From: Haemaphysalis longicornis | Taxonomy: Eukaryota > Arthropoda > Arachnida > Ixodida > Ixodidae | DNA length: 64,000 nucleotides | Assembly: GCA_013339765.2 (NCBI GenBank) | Contig: CM023454.1 | Coordinates: 44,649,177 to 44,713,176 of the forward strand | Direction of reading: 5' to 3' | In this document: positions 53,201-64,000 of the stretch, piece after piece | Numbering within the stretch: position 1 is the stretch's first letter | Layout: every line of letters starts with the position of its first letter | Translations under genes and position numbers: made by a program | The notes under the pieces: model-generated | Database searches by the model: none | Seen by the model: only the letters and a program-made list of their open reading frames with translations | What the model was told of the DNA's origin: nothing

Positions 53201-54777
53201 GTTTCCGGTCGCCGGATGACCTCCTTATTCCTAACGAAACGTCAAAGCCCTATCTTTTAACGTACCCGTATTCTCCACTCCCGGGCCTTTTGCACGTTTT
53301 CAGTTTGAAACACCCATCAAATTGTGATCAATCATCTTCTCCTAGAAAATATTTTGACAGCACAACACTGCTCGTAGTAAATCAAAGTAAAATAGGGTCC
53401 TCAGAGATAGCGCAAAAGCAGTTCCAAATTTATAAAACATATTATGCTGAATATGAACCAACCAAGACACAGCAAAAGGTAGTCGAGTTACTCATAGATA
53501 TCTTTTAGCTCTTCGAGTGCCTTGCTGTAATTTGCACCTTTAGTTACAAATTCTCAATTAAGGATTTCAAGCTAATTTTGCCGCAGTACGTATGCAATTT
53601 TGTTTCTGCATACTGTACCATCCTGTCCTGAAAGATAACTGTACCTTATGTTGGCAGCGTTTCATCGTAAGTAATTTTAAGTATTTATTATCGGTCGCAT
53701 TCTTGATTAGTGGTGAGCTGCGCTGATTTATAGGTACAATGGCAAGGAACTGCCAATTGAAAGATTACAAATGGGGAAACAAGGTCAGCATCCTGACTCA
53801 ACCAGTGTGACGAAGTACCTGCAATTCTCCCTTTTCAAGACAATGCGGTGTTACACAAGAACGGCCAATCGCCATTGTTTGGATAAGCGGCACGTAGAAG
53901 AGTCAGAATAGGCGTTGAGAATTATGATTTCCCCCGGGTAGAAGACGGAGTGCTCCGACCCTACCCTGTTGCGGTCGTGAGACAAAGATTATAGCCTGCC
54001 GACCTGACGCTGCCGTTCCGCAAAAGTGTGCGAGACCCTGTTTCCTCTGGGCTGGCGGCCTAGAAGAAAAGGGCCAGGGAAACGACAGCACGGACCAGCG
54101 CCCTACCACCCTTCCACGTTCAAATTTCAACATTTTCCAATATGACTTTCGTTGGCACGACCTCGTGTATTTTTGAGCAGATTCCATTTCCGCTGTTAGC
54201 ACCCTTCTATACTTTTCTCCTTCTCCTTTTACCTCCGCGTGTTTCTTTCCTCAACCAGCCTCAAAAACTGTGCTGTTTCTTAGTTTATTTCTTGTGCCAG
54301 TGTCGATTCTCCTTATTTTTCTGGCCAGAATTATGAAGAACGTTCGGAGCCTGTATATTATCGCAGTGTGTAAGCCATGTGCGGCCGATATTGTCCCACG
54401 ATCATAAAAACTACAGTTCACCAGAGGCCACTTTGACTAGAGTGCATAATAAAACATAACAAAATTTCATGGAAGTTATACAAAGACGTCATTTTCCTTT
54501 GGTTAAGAACGGGAGCAAAATTGCAAAAAAAGATATTTTACAGTTAACATTCGTAATCAATGAACAGGCTGAGTAGGCATACGCCAACTCTTTACGTCAA
54601 ATTACGAAAAATAAAAATTGATTGTATTCGCAAAAAAAAAGAAAGACTTGCTCCAATATGTGTACCCTTTGCAGTGTTGCAATATAGAAGATTGGATTTG
54701 ACAAAATTGTTCAAGTGGCGATGAAAACATTTACAAACACTGGCTCCCTCCAGAATGTGCTATCAAATGTGTTTCGG
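50227..54777. other. No gene recognised
   Basis: Frames up to 147 codons (52118-52558 plus, 52736-53179 minus) have no recognised domain or mutual support. No repeat shared with other parts of the window was noticed. Confidence 0.5.
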
Positions 54778-54778
<1 letters not shown>

Positions 54779-54829
<51 letters not shown>

Positions 54830-54836
54830 TATTAAT
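54779..54836. repeat. (AAT)n microsatellite, 3' tail of the CR1-type LINE
   Basis: About 17 AAT units followed by ATATTAATAATATTT. On the minus strand it is an (ATT)n tail located past the 3' UTR of the CR1-type element, whose relatives end in short tandem repeats and not in poly(A). Confidence 0.8.
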
Positions 54837-55167
54837 AATATTTCTTCTTTCTACATATGCAAATACTTGATCCAGCCCGCATAAGCGTGTGGGGGTCGCT
54901 TGTGTGCGTGGCTGGGCAGCCCAGCGAATCACAGTTTGTGATTGAACATAATAAATATACATATAGCCATTTACAACCAAGTACTACATTTCCAACATAA
55001 GAAAACAAGCTCGATAAATGAGAACACGAGTGGGAACATACAAGACATGCGATTACACTGCAATTAAGGAAGCTTCGCAAGAAAGAAAAAAATACAATCG
55101 TTACATAAAGGAATGCCAGCTTGGTGTTCAAACACAGTAAGAATTACAAACGGAAGAATGGGAAACT

Positions 55168-56920
55168 TTATGCGTCTGTGCTCAACCACTGTCGAAGCAA
55201 GCGTTTCACTGTGGTGAAGTAAGGGATATTGGGGTCAATGAGAAGCTTTTGAAAATAAAATGGAATATAGAAGCGGCGACTTCTTTTACCGAAATTGGTG
55301 TACACACGAGGTAGGACGAATCGTTCAGTGTAACGTAGCGGCTTTACTTTAATGTTTACTACTTTGAATGAATCATCAAAATAATTTTTCATTATAACAT
55401 CAAAAATTCACTGCTGGTGCACAGACAACATGCCAAAGAAATACATAATTGATTGAAGATCGTAATTATGGTATCGCGTTCCATATGCATGGTTAGAGGC
55501 AATTTCATTCAATATTCGGTTTATAACGTTTAATTTGTAAGGGGAAGCAAAACCATAAACAGTCAAACCATATTTGATAATAGACTCACCTTGACATTTG
55601 TACACCATTTTTCTAACGGAAACGTCACAGCACGACCTCAAAGAATACAAATATATACAAATCAAACGCAACCGTTTAGTCACATCCTCAATTTGCAGAC
55701 TCCAAGATAATGTGTCATTAAAAATCAAACCAAGGTATTTAACATTGTGTACAAGATCAAGTTCAGAGCACGAACAACCGAAACATTGAGTACCATGGAG
55801 AAAAGCAGAGTAAGTCGGCGCGGGGTCTTTATGCGGGCTATGAAAACATAATAACTTTGTTTTTGATGTGTTAACAAATATACTGTTTATGTTGAACCAG
55901 TCGACCAAAACACAAATGTCCTCTTCAATATTTCGAGCTCCATCATCGTATTTCTCGCCGGCCAATGCAAGAACTGTATCATCCGCGTAAAGAAACATTT
56001 TTGATTTCAAAGGAAGATCGCCCAGTTGGTTAACATATATATTAAATAATAACGGCCCCAGCACAGACCCCTGTGGTACTTCATGGTCTATGGGAAGCGC
56101 ATTATTACTGCATTTTGAAATACGGACGCATTGAGCACGATCGGGAAAGTAATTATTAAAAAACTGCTTATACGGTCCTCTGAAACCAAAGGTATCTAAT
56201 TTCCTTAGCAATGACTGGTGGTTAATTGTGTCAAATGCCTTTCTCAAATCGACGAAAAGGCAAATTACCATTTTGTCATTATCAAAGTTGCTGCAAATGT
56301 AATCGTTATAGTCTTCCAATGAATGTGTAGTGCTCAGTCCTCTGCGAAAACCGAATTGAACAGCGTTTATTAAATCATATTAAGTGCAAAAAAAAAATCC
56401 TCGACTTATACACAATTTTACTTTAAAATACACTATAAGGAGCATAAAATAGCTATCGGTCGGTAGATATCATACAGTTTTTTAGAACTTTTCTTATGAA
56501 GGGGTCTAATCACACTGACTTTCTTTTATTCGGAATTTTACGAGTAGCCAAGATTTTATTTATTATATAGAGCAATATATTTTTCAGTTTCTCAAAGTTA
56601 CAAAACAGGTCTCGAATTCTAATTCCTTCAAATTCAGGTGATTTAGTTAGCGGTATCGATTTAACAACATCCCATAACTCAGACTCATTGACAGTGGGAA
56701 AACAGGCTGATTTTATATTTGATGGCGAAGTATATTCATCAAAGCGATTTGCGTTTGCGAGGTTAGTAAGTTGGTTAATTGATCGGACAAAGTGATTCTT
56801 AAGCTCATTCGCAAGTGTCACGGGAGCTACATCCGGAAACGTTTCTTGGAGCATCATGTCAATTTTCTTTTTTTGCGGTCTTCCTACAATACTATTAACG
56901 ACACCCCATTTTTTTCGCAT
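55168..56920 (-). pseudogene. CR1-type LINE reverse transcriptase, broken
   Basis: The longest frame (56319-55408) contains ICLFVDLRKAFDTINHQSLL (first catalytic Asp in VDLRKAFD), VPQGSVLGPLLFNIYVNQLG and KMFLYADDTVLAL with YADD at 55989-55978, then KYLGLIFNDTLSW. A TGA at 55408 is in frame with the last part (55392-55168: LPRVYTNFGKRSRRFYIPFY). Upstream, the frame 56920-56510 gives the linker and finger region (ELWDVVKSIPLTKSPEFEGI, RIRDLF). The 190 bases between 56510 and 56320 hold frameshifts. The active site is intact; the gene is not. Confidence 0.85.
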
Positions 56921-57235
56921 GTCACGGCCGCATGCTGTAAAATGTTTAAGATGATAGAATTTTTGTAGCTAACCTTATTTTCGCTGTTATTTTGTTTCTA
57001 AGTTGCCGAAACTCTTCCTTTAAAATGTTATTTGAAGGATTTCTTTGCCACTTTTTTGCAGAAGGCTTTTATATTTACAAAGCGAAATTATTTTTACATT
57101 GATCCATGGGCTAGATTTATTTCTCCGTGTAGCCGGGATTTTAACCTTTGAGTCATCGTAAATATTTTCGAATGTTTGAGCAAACAATCTATAAGCTTCT
57201 AAGTGGTCGTACTGTAGCAGGGAATCCCAGTTAAA

Positions 57236-57905
57236 TTATGGGATTTTTCTGTCTACCTTTCCAGAATTTACAATAACTATGGTATCACCTTCAACATTAT
57301 CGTGTACATTATCATTTCCTAACACAGACATGGCTATAATATAATGATCAGATACCTTTTCTTTAATTATACTTCCTAGGGCAGTTTTTTGGGGCACCCA
57401 ATTATTTATATGATCAATACACGTCTTTGTCAATCGTTTGTTTAGTATTTCTTCAGGTGTATATCCTTGAATGAGATTTTCGAAACCATGCCTTGCCAAT
57501 AATGTTAAGTAGTCAGTAACTCCTGGCTGAGATGAATTTGATGTGTCAATGTTAAAGTGGCCAACTAAAATTACCTGTTTATTGCAACTGTGTTTGATTA
57601 AGAAATCATGCAGTTCGTTAAGGAAGACAAATATATCCCTTTTTTGAGGTCGGTAAACGCAACAAATCAGGAAATCGTCGCCATCTCTAGTGATAGAAAC
57701 AGCAATTACCTCTGCCTCACTGAACTGGACTTATAAACGTTCAACCAGCCAAGTGATCCGCACAAACATTCCAATACCACCTCCTTTCCCACCTTCTCTA
57801 CATGGACTACTGAACTGAAAATTGTTAAGAAATATTTGAGAGCATTCAGATTTGCTGACATTAATTTCTGTAAGAACAAGGACGTCCAATGAAAGCAGCG
57901 TGCAA
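57236..57905 (-). pseudogene. CR1-type LINE endonuclease (APE-like), active site altered
   Basis: Minus frames give LDVLVLTEINVSKSECSQIF (with the catalytic Glu), GGKGGGIGMFVR, then AEVIAVSITRDGDDFLICCV and YRPQKRDIFVFLNELHDFL. The core motif GDFN reads GHFN (VGHFNIDTSNSSQPGVTDYL), so a catalytic Asp is lost. The end shows KTCIDHINNW and KEKVSDHYIIAMSVL (SDH motif kept). At least one stop (about 57730) and one frameshift are present. The N-terminal 25 or so residues before LDVL are missing. This enzyme would nick target DNA to prime reverse transcription. Confidence 0.75.
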
Positions 57906-57949
57906 TCTGCTGTGCAATATTTTGCACAGCGAAAGCAGCGTGCAATATT

Positions 57950-58876
57950 TTGCCATTTCGGACCCAAACGAAGCGGTACTGGTTCGCGGTAGCCTTGTTC
58001 TTTGTTAACCAATAAAGATGTTTTGTGCGAGCAGTCAGGTTTTCGTTCACGAATACCTTTTCGTCCCTCAAAAAAGTCCTTTTCTCAAGCCATTCGTCCC
58101 TAGTGTCAAGCCTAGTGAAGCGAACTAAAATAGGGGCAACAGCATTAGATCGGGCCTTGACCCTGTGAACAGCCTCTACCTCTTCAGGATGGGGAACCGG
58201 TAGTTTCAGCTTATTAGCTAATGAACCCAGGACACCTCGGAGGTCTTCCCCGTCGGTTTCTTTGATGCCATGGATCTCAACATTATACTTGCGGGAGTAC
58301 TGTTCTAGTCTATCCAATTCATTTTCAAGAAAAGAAATTCGGGCGCTTTGGTGAGCCACTTTCGTTCCAAAGTCATGTCTTTTCTTTGTTGTGTCTTTTA
58401 TTTCCGCTTTCTGTGCTTCCAGCGAACGAATAATATCGTCATATTTTGAAGAAAGCGTTTCTAAACTCGTTTCCTTGTTCTGGATTGTCTCTGCCTGCTT
58501 AGCGATACTATCGTTTGTGGCTTGGTGCTTTTCTAGTTGCTCTTCCTGGTTTCTTTCAAGAGCGTTCAAACGCTGAAGAACCATATCTAGCTTTGCCATC
58601 ACGTCATTCAAAGAAGGTTCGTCATCACTGCCGGTCGAGCTAGCGGCAGCGCTGAAGCCAAGTCCTCCAGGCACGTGTGATTTAAGCTCACTAGAATTAC
58701 AAGTTGGGCATAACCACGTGTCGAGCCCTTCTCGCTGACATTGCTTTGAAACCCTTCTTTGTGACACCAGAGCATTTACCGACATGGTAGTGATTCCCGC
58801 AAGGCTTACAGGTGAGACACTGACCGTCAGGATCGACAGGCTTCATGCAAGAAAGGCAAACAACATCGTTCGGCAT
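57950..58876 (-). pseudogene. CR1-type LINE ORF1: zinc finger, coiled coil, RRM-like
   Basis: Start chosen at ATG 58876 (MPNDVVCLSCMKPVDPDGQC). The N-terminal part is a PHD-like finger: CLSC, CLTCKPCGNHYHVGKCSGV, then WLCPTC after a one-base shift near 58735. A coiled coil follows (SLNDVMAKLDMVLQRLNALE, LETLSSKYDDIIRSLEAQKA). Then comes the RRM-like and C-terminal region: FLENELDRLEQYSRKYNVEI, HGIKETDGEDLRGVLGSL, EVEAVHRVKARSNAVAPILV and RFTRLDTRDEWLEKRTFL. ORF1 proteins coat the LINE RNA. Apart from the early frameshift the frame is open for about 270 codons, the best-preserved part of this element. Confidence 0.8.
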
Positions 58877-58940
58877 GATGAACAAATGGTGCAGACCGGC
58901 AGAGCCACTACCGTAAGACAAATAAGTCACAATGCCTTAC

Positions 58941-59257
58941 ATAGGCGAGAAAACAAACGCAGTTTAGCAGGGTTATTGTGCTCCGCCGGACTGCAGAATC
59001 CGATCAGCAGGCGATAGTTTTTAAGCCTTGAAATGCCGGGTGGCTTGCGCTGACTGGCTGACATCCGGTTGACGTAAGCACAGATAGAGTGGTGCACCCG
59101 GGCGCTTCATTTGGCGATTCCGTGACTGTGCTTCGAAGCGGCGACAGCCACCAAACGGGAGACCTAGGCGAGAAAACAAACGCAGTTTAGCACAGTTATC
59201 GTGCTCCGCCGGACTGCAGAAGCCGATTAGCAGGCGATGGTTTTTAAGCCTTGAAAT
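58941..59257 (-). repeat. Tandem repeat in the 5' region of the CR1-type LINE
   Basis: AGGCGAGAAAACAAACGCAG begins at 58943 and again at 59166, a period of 223 bases. In both units it is followed by TTTAGCA, GTGCTCCGCCGGACTGCAGA, AGCAGGCGAT and TTTTTAAGCCTTGAAATG, a shared block of about 93 bases. Between lie about 130 bases present once. The repeat lies just upstream of the ORF1 start on the minus strand, where LINE promoters are found. Confidence 0.8.
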
Positions 59258-59559
59258 GACGTATCTCAAATCTGACGTATTGCTCAAACTACGCATGTAT
59301 ATCCCGTGTCACAACCCCTCTTGCACGCTCGCAAAGGCAAGCAGGCACGGCAAGAGCTAAATATTTTTACAGGGTGGTCGTCCAGTGAATGTGCACTTTC
59401 GCCGAATTCGGTGAAATAACACAAAGTTCATAAGTGTATCATACCTGCGTTAAACTAATGTTTTACTACATGAACAAGACCAGAATACAACGGACGGATA
59501 ACGCCAAAGTACGAAAAACCTTCCGCAGACATCGGCATTTCAGCCTAATGTCACAGTGC
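59258..59559. other. No gene recognised
   Basis: Short interval between the CR1-type LINE and the next repeat; nothing recognised. Confidence 0.5.
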
Positions 59560-59960
59560 GTAAGATTCGGTACAATGTGAGCACGTGTGCGCTGGGCCGC
59601 CTATACGTGGAAATAACTACGCTAGCAACATCAAGACGCAAAAAAACACCTGCACGGGCAATGAAAACATAGTGCAGTACACACAGAGGCTGGGAACTAC
59701 AGTAGAAACGTACTCTAATAGGGAGCCTACATCTGAAACATTGGCGCGGCCAGCGTCAATGCTTAGCTCAACAAAAAGTGATGTCGGCAAATTCGAGTCG
59801 GCATTTCCGGGCAGCCGCTTACGTTTTTAGGGTAGGGGGGTTGGTTTCTCGTAGGCCTTTTGACACCGACGACAAGGTGAAGTCGAACGCGTAGATGAGG
59901 CTCTGCTGGTCACACCACGAGCCTACCGACGGACTTCCACGAAGCAGCTGAACACCCGGA
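59560..59960. repeat. Unidentified dispersed repeat, copy 1
   Basis: Homologous in the same orientation to 63430-63790. Shared phrases in order: GGCCAGCGT-AA, TTAGCTCAAC, GGGCAGCC..TTACGTTTTT, GGG..GGTTGG / GGGGTGG and then GACAAGGTGAA / GACGAGGCGAA. No ORF with a known domain. It could be an LTR or the 5' region of an element. Confidence 0.5.
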
Positions 59961-62900
59961 AGGGCCCTAGCGGCTTCCATGTTGTTCAACCTTCAAGCGC
60001 CGGCTAACTTTCCCTTTGCTTTTGCTGGCGTACCTTTAAACACACCTGCATGACTATCACACCGCACCATTTTTCTCTGCTTCCACTGCTCTATGGTCCA
60101 TTTTGCTTTTTGGGAATCCCTCTTCACTCCCAAAAACGCCTGATGCGAATCCCAGAGTATAGCGTACAGAAGGGGGCTGCTCCGTCCTGCGTTGACGTGG
60201 CCTTCCCGGAATCAAACAGGCAGTCGTCCGCGGACATGCCCAGTTCTTCCCGTCCGTTGGGGCCACCTTCTGAAGAATCGAGGTAGCCATATGCACACGG
60301 AATCGCGCGGCTTCCCGATTTGCCACATTCGGATGAGCGACGTCAAAAAAGAACCAACGCAGAACAGCTGGGCGACTCAGGTGCGGAATGCGAAGTGCCG
60401 TGGCCTAAAATGTCCATCCCCTGCCAAAAAACTCTTATGCAGGCCTACGAAACAAAGCATTGAGTGCTCAACGGATGTTTGTGACATTTCCCATCTTAGA
60501 GAAGGTTGTACCGAAATATTCTAACCCACAAAAATTACAGGCCTTTACATGTACACAACGCTCTCAAGAGGCCACTGTCTAAACCCGTCATATAAAAAAA
60601 TACCCGTGATGTATAAGCATTTCTTTGGGCGCGCAATTTTGGCTCCTTGTTGAAAACATGTGCAAATGGAACCAGGGCAGGAATACGCCAGAGCACTTTC
60701 CGTCAGTAATACTGCGGGCGTCCCCCGCCACCATATGGCACACATCTCTTTGAGAGGTATTCCCACCCTTTTGGTGCTGACCAGCAAGAACTTATGTATT
60801 AGTGCGAAAAGAACGCCATGCGTGAAACTACAATAGACACCTCGTCCTTCGTAAAAAGCAGAGAAAAGCAACACATCACCCGGCAAAACTCTTTCAACAT
60901 GCTTAGAAGATGCATGTATCATTATGAACACAGGAAAATACCAGACTCATCTTGCACCAATTATTCATTGACGTGATCAATGAAAAAACTCATCCTAGAC
61001 CGAAGTTCAGTCACGTGCTTAAACGACAAACGCCGCATTACGCAATCAAGGACTTCAGAATAATAAAACACGCAAAATGTGTCCGACGATCGCAGAGAGT
61101 CAAGCCACGCGAAGCTGTCTCTCCATACTCGATGAAATTACCCTTCTCTGCAGACTTCACGTGACCAGTACTTAGGGGTACAAAATGACGGTAGCCCTTA
61201 AGACTCCGGAAACTCAGATTCCGTTGCGTGGCCAGCATAAACGACAGCCACCGGCGCTTCTCTATCTTCTCTTCCACAAGATTCTGAACTCCACGAACAT
61301 TGAGCTCTGCACCCCTCGTGCATTGCAAGTACCGCTCTCTGACGCGCCTAGAGCAACTGATAATTGCCACCTCCGGTTGCCGTAACACCGCTGAAATCAA
61401 TCAACACTATGCCACTACAGCGAAGGCTGAGGGACTCTGCCAACGACTTTTCGGGCATTTACGGTCTTCTATCTTGACCTCCGAGTCAAACTCGCCTCGG
61501 CTGATTACCTACATCTTATTGTCTTTTGCCGTGAACCCCCCCCCCCCCATTTCTACAAATTTTTTTCGGAACCTTGACTGCGCTTCACGGTCTTTTCTCT
61601 TGAGCCCCGGATCACTCTCCTATTGGTACCTTCGATGCACCTTACAGCCGTTTTTCTCTCGCCGGGTCATAGAATAGAGCACGCTCACTTTACACCGCGG
61701 TAGCCAGAGCCTCCAACACTCTTTTTCTTGTCCAAGCTACCACACGCGAGCTTGCAGATCTGATGGCAGAGAAGCCTTTTTGCCCAAACAACGTGAGGCC
61801 TCCCTTACAACAGTGGACAGTTCACTCTTGACACCACCGCTCCCCTCGAATTTGTTCACATGGTGACAGTCTGTCCTGCTTCGGAGAATTCCAACAGGCA
61901 CACTCCTAATTCACTTTTTTGCCGAACCATGTTTACAAAGGTGACCACCACCACCGCCCGTAACTGGCAGCTACTCGGCGTGCAACGGCCATGCTTTTAT
62001 CTCGACCACCTCTGTTGTGAGTGCCCTCTCTACATTCCAGCTAGCTTCGTGCCCTGGCCACTATAAAATGGTGACCCTGAACTTCTTCTCCATGGAAATC
62101 GGCCTGTCTGGATCCCAAGCCTCTCCATCGAGCCACCGAGCTCTGGCAAGCACTCCTTCTGTCCCTTCAGTACCCGGCTGCGCCCCGGGTAATGATCGAC
62201 TCTTCGATAGCCACAAGATTAAAGCAGCCCCGCTGACCTGCCTCCTTAATGTCCGTTCATAAAATGAAGGCAGTCCTAGCCTTACGCTCCGCTAAATAGC
62301 ACTGTAGGCCTTCATATCGAAGTGCCTTCGGCACATTTCAATGTGGTATACGCGTAGTTTCATTCATTCATTCATTCGAACTCAACATATCTCCTTGACT
62401 GCGCTATCACATTCTTTTTTCTCGAGCCCCTAACTTCTCAAATATTTATCCCCGCCGCTATTTCGAACTTTTTCTTCAGCCTTTGATCGCATGTTGCGCC
62501 TGTTTCTTTTGCGTTTCTTGTCTTTGGTTCATATCTCGAGAACGTCGCCTCACCTCCTCTTGTTCTCTTCCCCTATCTCTGCCTTTCCCGATCAAGCACA
62601 TTCTTGTCACCCCTTAAATCTAATACCATCACCTTCAATTTTATTGTTCTATCAGCAAATCTCTCTGCCTGCCAAATAATTTCGTGTATAGTGTGTCACC
62701 CCTCTTCCTCTGAATCCTCCTTTTGCCATTCGCGGTCAAGTATAAAACGGTTTCCAAACGATTCTTTCTCTTCTTCCTGGCAAGTCTGCCTATCCTGCTT
62801 TAGCACACTCCTGTCTCCACTGAACCCGTGTACGAGCACCTTTCTTCATTTCTCTTCAATGCAAATATCTCCATGTCAAATAGCTTCTTTGCAGCAGTCG

Positions 62901-63429
62901 TCTGTCGCCCCTCCTCCTCGAAATCTCATCAAGCAATTTGCGGTAACGCGCTGTTTAGTTATCTAAACACGCGAGCAAGACCACTCGCTCCAAGTCACAG
63001 GATCACCCTAGAGCGAGGAACCTGTCCAACGCTTCCTGTGCTATGCTACAAAACATAAGCATTATAACCTCACAAGTATACACACATGACCTCTCAGGCC
63101 GCAGCAACATCCAAACATCACGGATAATCCTTATGTAGCTGATGGTCCAAGGGGGTCGACCTAATCTCACGACACCTTCGCCGCTGGCGCGAACGAGGAT
63201 GCTAGACAACTGGTATTTCTTTTACCAGGACAGTCGGTCTGCACGTGTGCACATTCTCCCAAGTCACAGGAGTAACTGAGAGGTATGACGCGTACCCTAT
63301 TCGAGGTAAACCGAAAATATTGATATCAAAAAGACTAGATTACAGGGGGATGAACGGCACCTAACAACAACACAAGGAAAAAACACCACGAAGACAACGA
63401 CATCGGTGTGCGCAGAAGCTGAGCGTGAA
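59961..63429. other. No gene recognised; pyrimidine-rich with short repeats
   Basis: No protein family recognised. A run of 13 C lies at 61536-61548. A phrase CTTGACTGCGCT.TCAC....TCTTTT-CTCGAGCCCC occurs at about 61572 and, with changes, at 62394. (CATT)n with four units lies at 62361-62376, right before the second copy; sequence just left of it (62260-62360) may be a retroposon 3' end. The region 61480-62900 is strongly T/C-rich on the plus strand. Confidence 0.5.
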
Positions 63430-63790
63430 GGCTGTACAATTTGAGTGCTTACGCACTGGGTGGCTAACGCACCGCGTTAGCTACGCACGCAACGTCAACA
63501 CCCGCGAAAAACCAAATGTGCAAGCAAACAACGTAGAAAGTACACAAAACGGGGAACTTTAAAAATAGTCTTCATAAGGTGGGCTACATGTCAATCCTAG
63601 GCGTGGCCAGCGTTAAGGGTTAGCTCAACGATAAAAGTTCCTGCATCGCCGGGCAGCCATTTACGTTTTTCGGGTTCGAAGGGGTGGAGCCTGTCGCCCG
63701 TCGGACTTGTGGCGACGAGGCGAATTTGATCCCGTAGAGAAGTTGCTGGTCTTCTCGCGCCGTGAGTACCAACAGACTTTTGCTATGACA
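63430..63790. repeat. Unidentified dispersed repeat, copy 2
   Basis: Diverged copy of 59560-59960 (see that entry). The best match is GGGCAGCCATTTACGTTTTT at about 63652-63671 against GGGCAGCCGCTTACGTTTTT at 59810-59829. Confidence 0.5.
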
Positions 63791-64000
63791 GATTCACACC
63801 CCGAACCCCTCCAGCAACATCCACGTTTTTCATGCTTCATAGGATCATTTCTATATGAAGCTAGGAGAGATTGTTCCGCCATCCACATTACACACGCGCC
63901 GAATAACGCCCTTTATCTCTCGTGTTTTCTAAAAACCATCGGTTCGACGATAGGTCTGAACCACATTTCTTTGCCTATCATGCTTCCTTTGGCCTTTTTC

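Larger units (their letters stand above)
54779..59257 (-). mobile_element. Nearly complete CR1-type LINE
   Basis: Reading on the minus strand: a tandemly repeated 5' region (59257-58941), ORF1 with PHD-like finger and coiled coil (58876-57950), endonuclease (57905-57236), reverse transcriptase (56920-55168), a short 3' UTR and an (ATT)n tail. At about 4.5 kb it keeps all parts of the family, although ORF1 and ORF2 are both broken. The RT motifs (NH.LL.KL...G, PQGSVLGP, LYADD) are of CR1 type. Confidence 0.8.

Noticed and set aside
54711..54980. 89-codon minus-strand ORF with a poly-leucine tract
   Set aside because: The leucines are the (ATT)n microsatellite read in one frame.
1..64000. CRISPR arrays, bacterial operons, prophage or integron structures
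   Set aside because: No regularly spaced direct repeats, no Shine-Dalgarno-led gene strings and no phage-type modules were seen; the content is that of a repeat-rich animal genome.

Overview
The window looks like animal nuclear DNA, most likely from a hard tick. It has no operons, ribosome binding sites or compact cellular genes. Nearly every recognisable coding stretch belongs to a retrotransposon: LTR elements of the Gypsy group (several of the mag-like type common in arthropods) and non-LTR elements (LINEs) of the I/jockey, L1-Tx1, RTE and CR1 types. The tick assignment rests on remembered resemblance of the protein families and on the dense, nested, old repeat content; no search was run. 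No intact cellular gene was recognised. One short ORF with basic 19-residue repeats (10.4-11.0 kb) is the only candidate that is not clearly a transposon.

Layout. 0-1.5 kb: 3' end of a LINE with RNase H. 1.6-2.6 kb: a solo LTR (family N). 5.5-7.6 kb, minus strand: end of a Gypsy element, with integrase tail, polypurine tract and an LTR that carries a 148-bp tandem repeat. 7.6-8.4 kb, minus: zinc-knuckle gag/ORF1 relic. 8.6-9.3 kb: deleted mag-like copy. 12.3-18.0 kb: a long mag-like LTR element (family M) with two LTRs and ruined gag, protease and integrase; reverse transcriptase is missing and other elements are inserted. 18-25 kb: AT-rich, no gene seen. 25.6-27.8 kb: L1-Tx1-type LINE fragment split by an insertion. 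28.7-29.5 kb, minus: jockey/I-type LINE fragment. 30.6-31.7 kb, minus: Gypsy fragment. 31.8-32.5 kb, minus: RTE endonuclease relic. 32.7-36.1 kb: two copies of a repeat with a tRNA-like pol III promoter, the second split by a 5'-truncated L1-Tx1 LINE flanked by a 14-bp target duplication. 39.6-49.8 kb: a full-length but dead Gypsy element with 192-bp LTRs, itself split at 42.86-48.0 kb by a minus-strand, gag-only LTR element of family N. 54.8-59.3 kb, minus: a nearly complete CR1-type LINE with a tandemly repeated 5' region. 59.6 and 63.4 kb: two diverged copies of an unidentified repeat.

How the parts relate. The window records layered insertion. The sole LTR at 1.6 kb and the two LTRs of the nested element belong to one family. 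The nested element has no recognisable polymerase, so it would have needed an autonomous relative. The CR1, L1-Tx1 and outer Gypsy elements keep recognisable catalytic motifs (YADD, YADD and YLDD; the Gypsy integrase DDE triad), but frameshifts, stops and lost active-site residues make all of them pseudogenes. The cleanest structural signals are the LINE-in-tRNA-like insertion, the nested gag-only element, the repeated LTR and LINE promoters, and a strong isolated hairpin at 37.57 kb.
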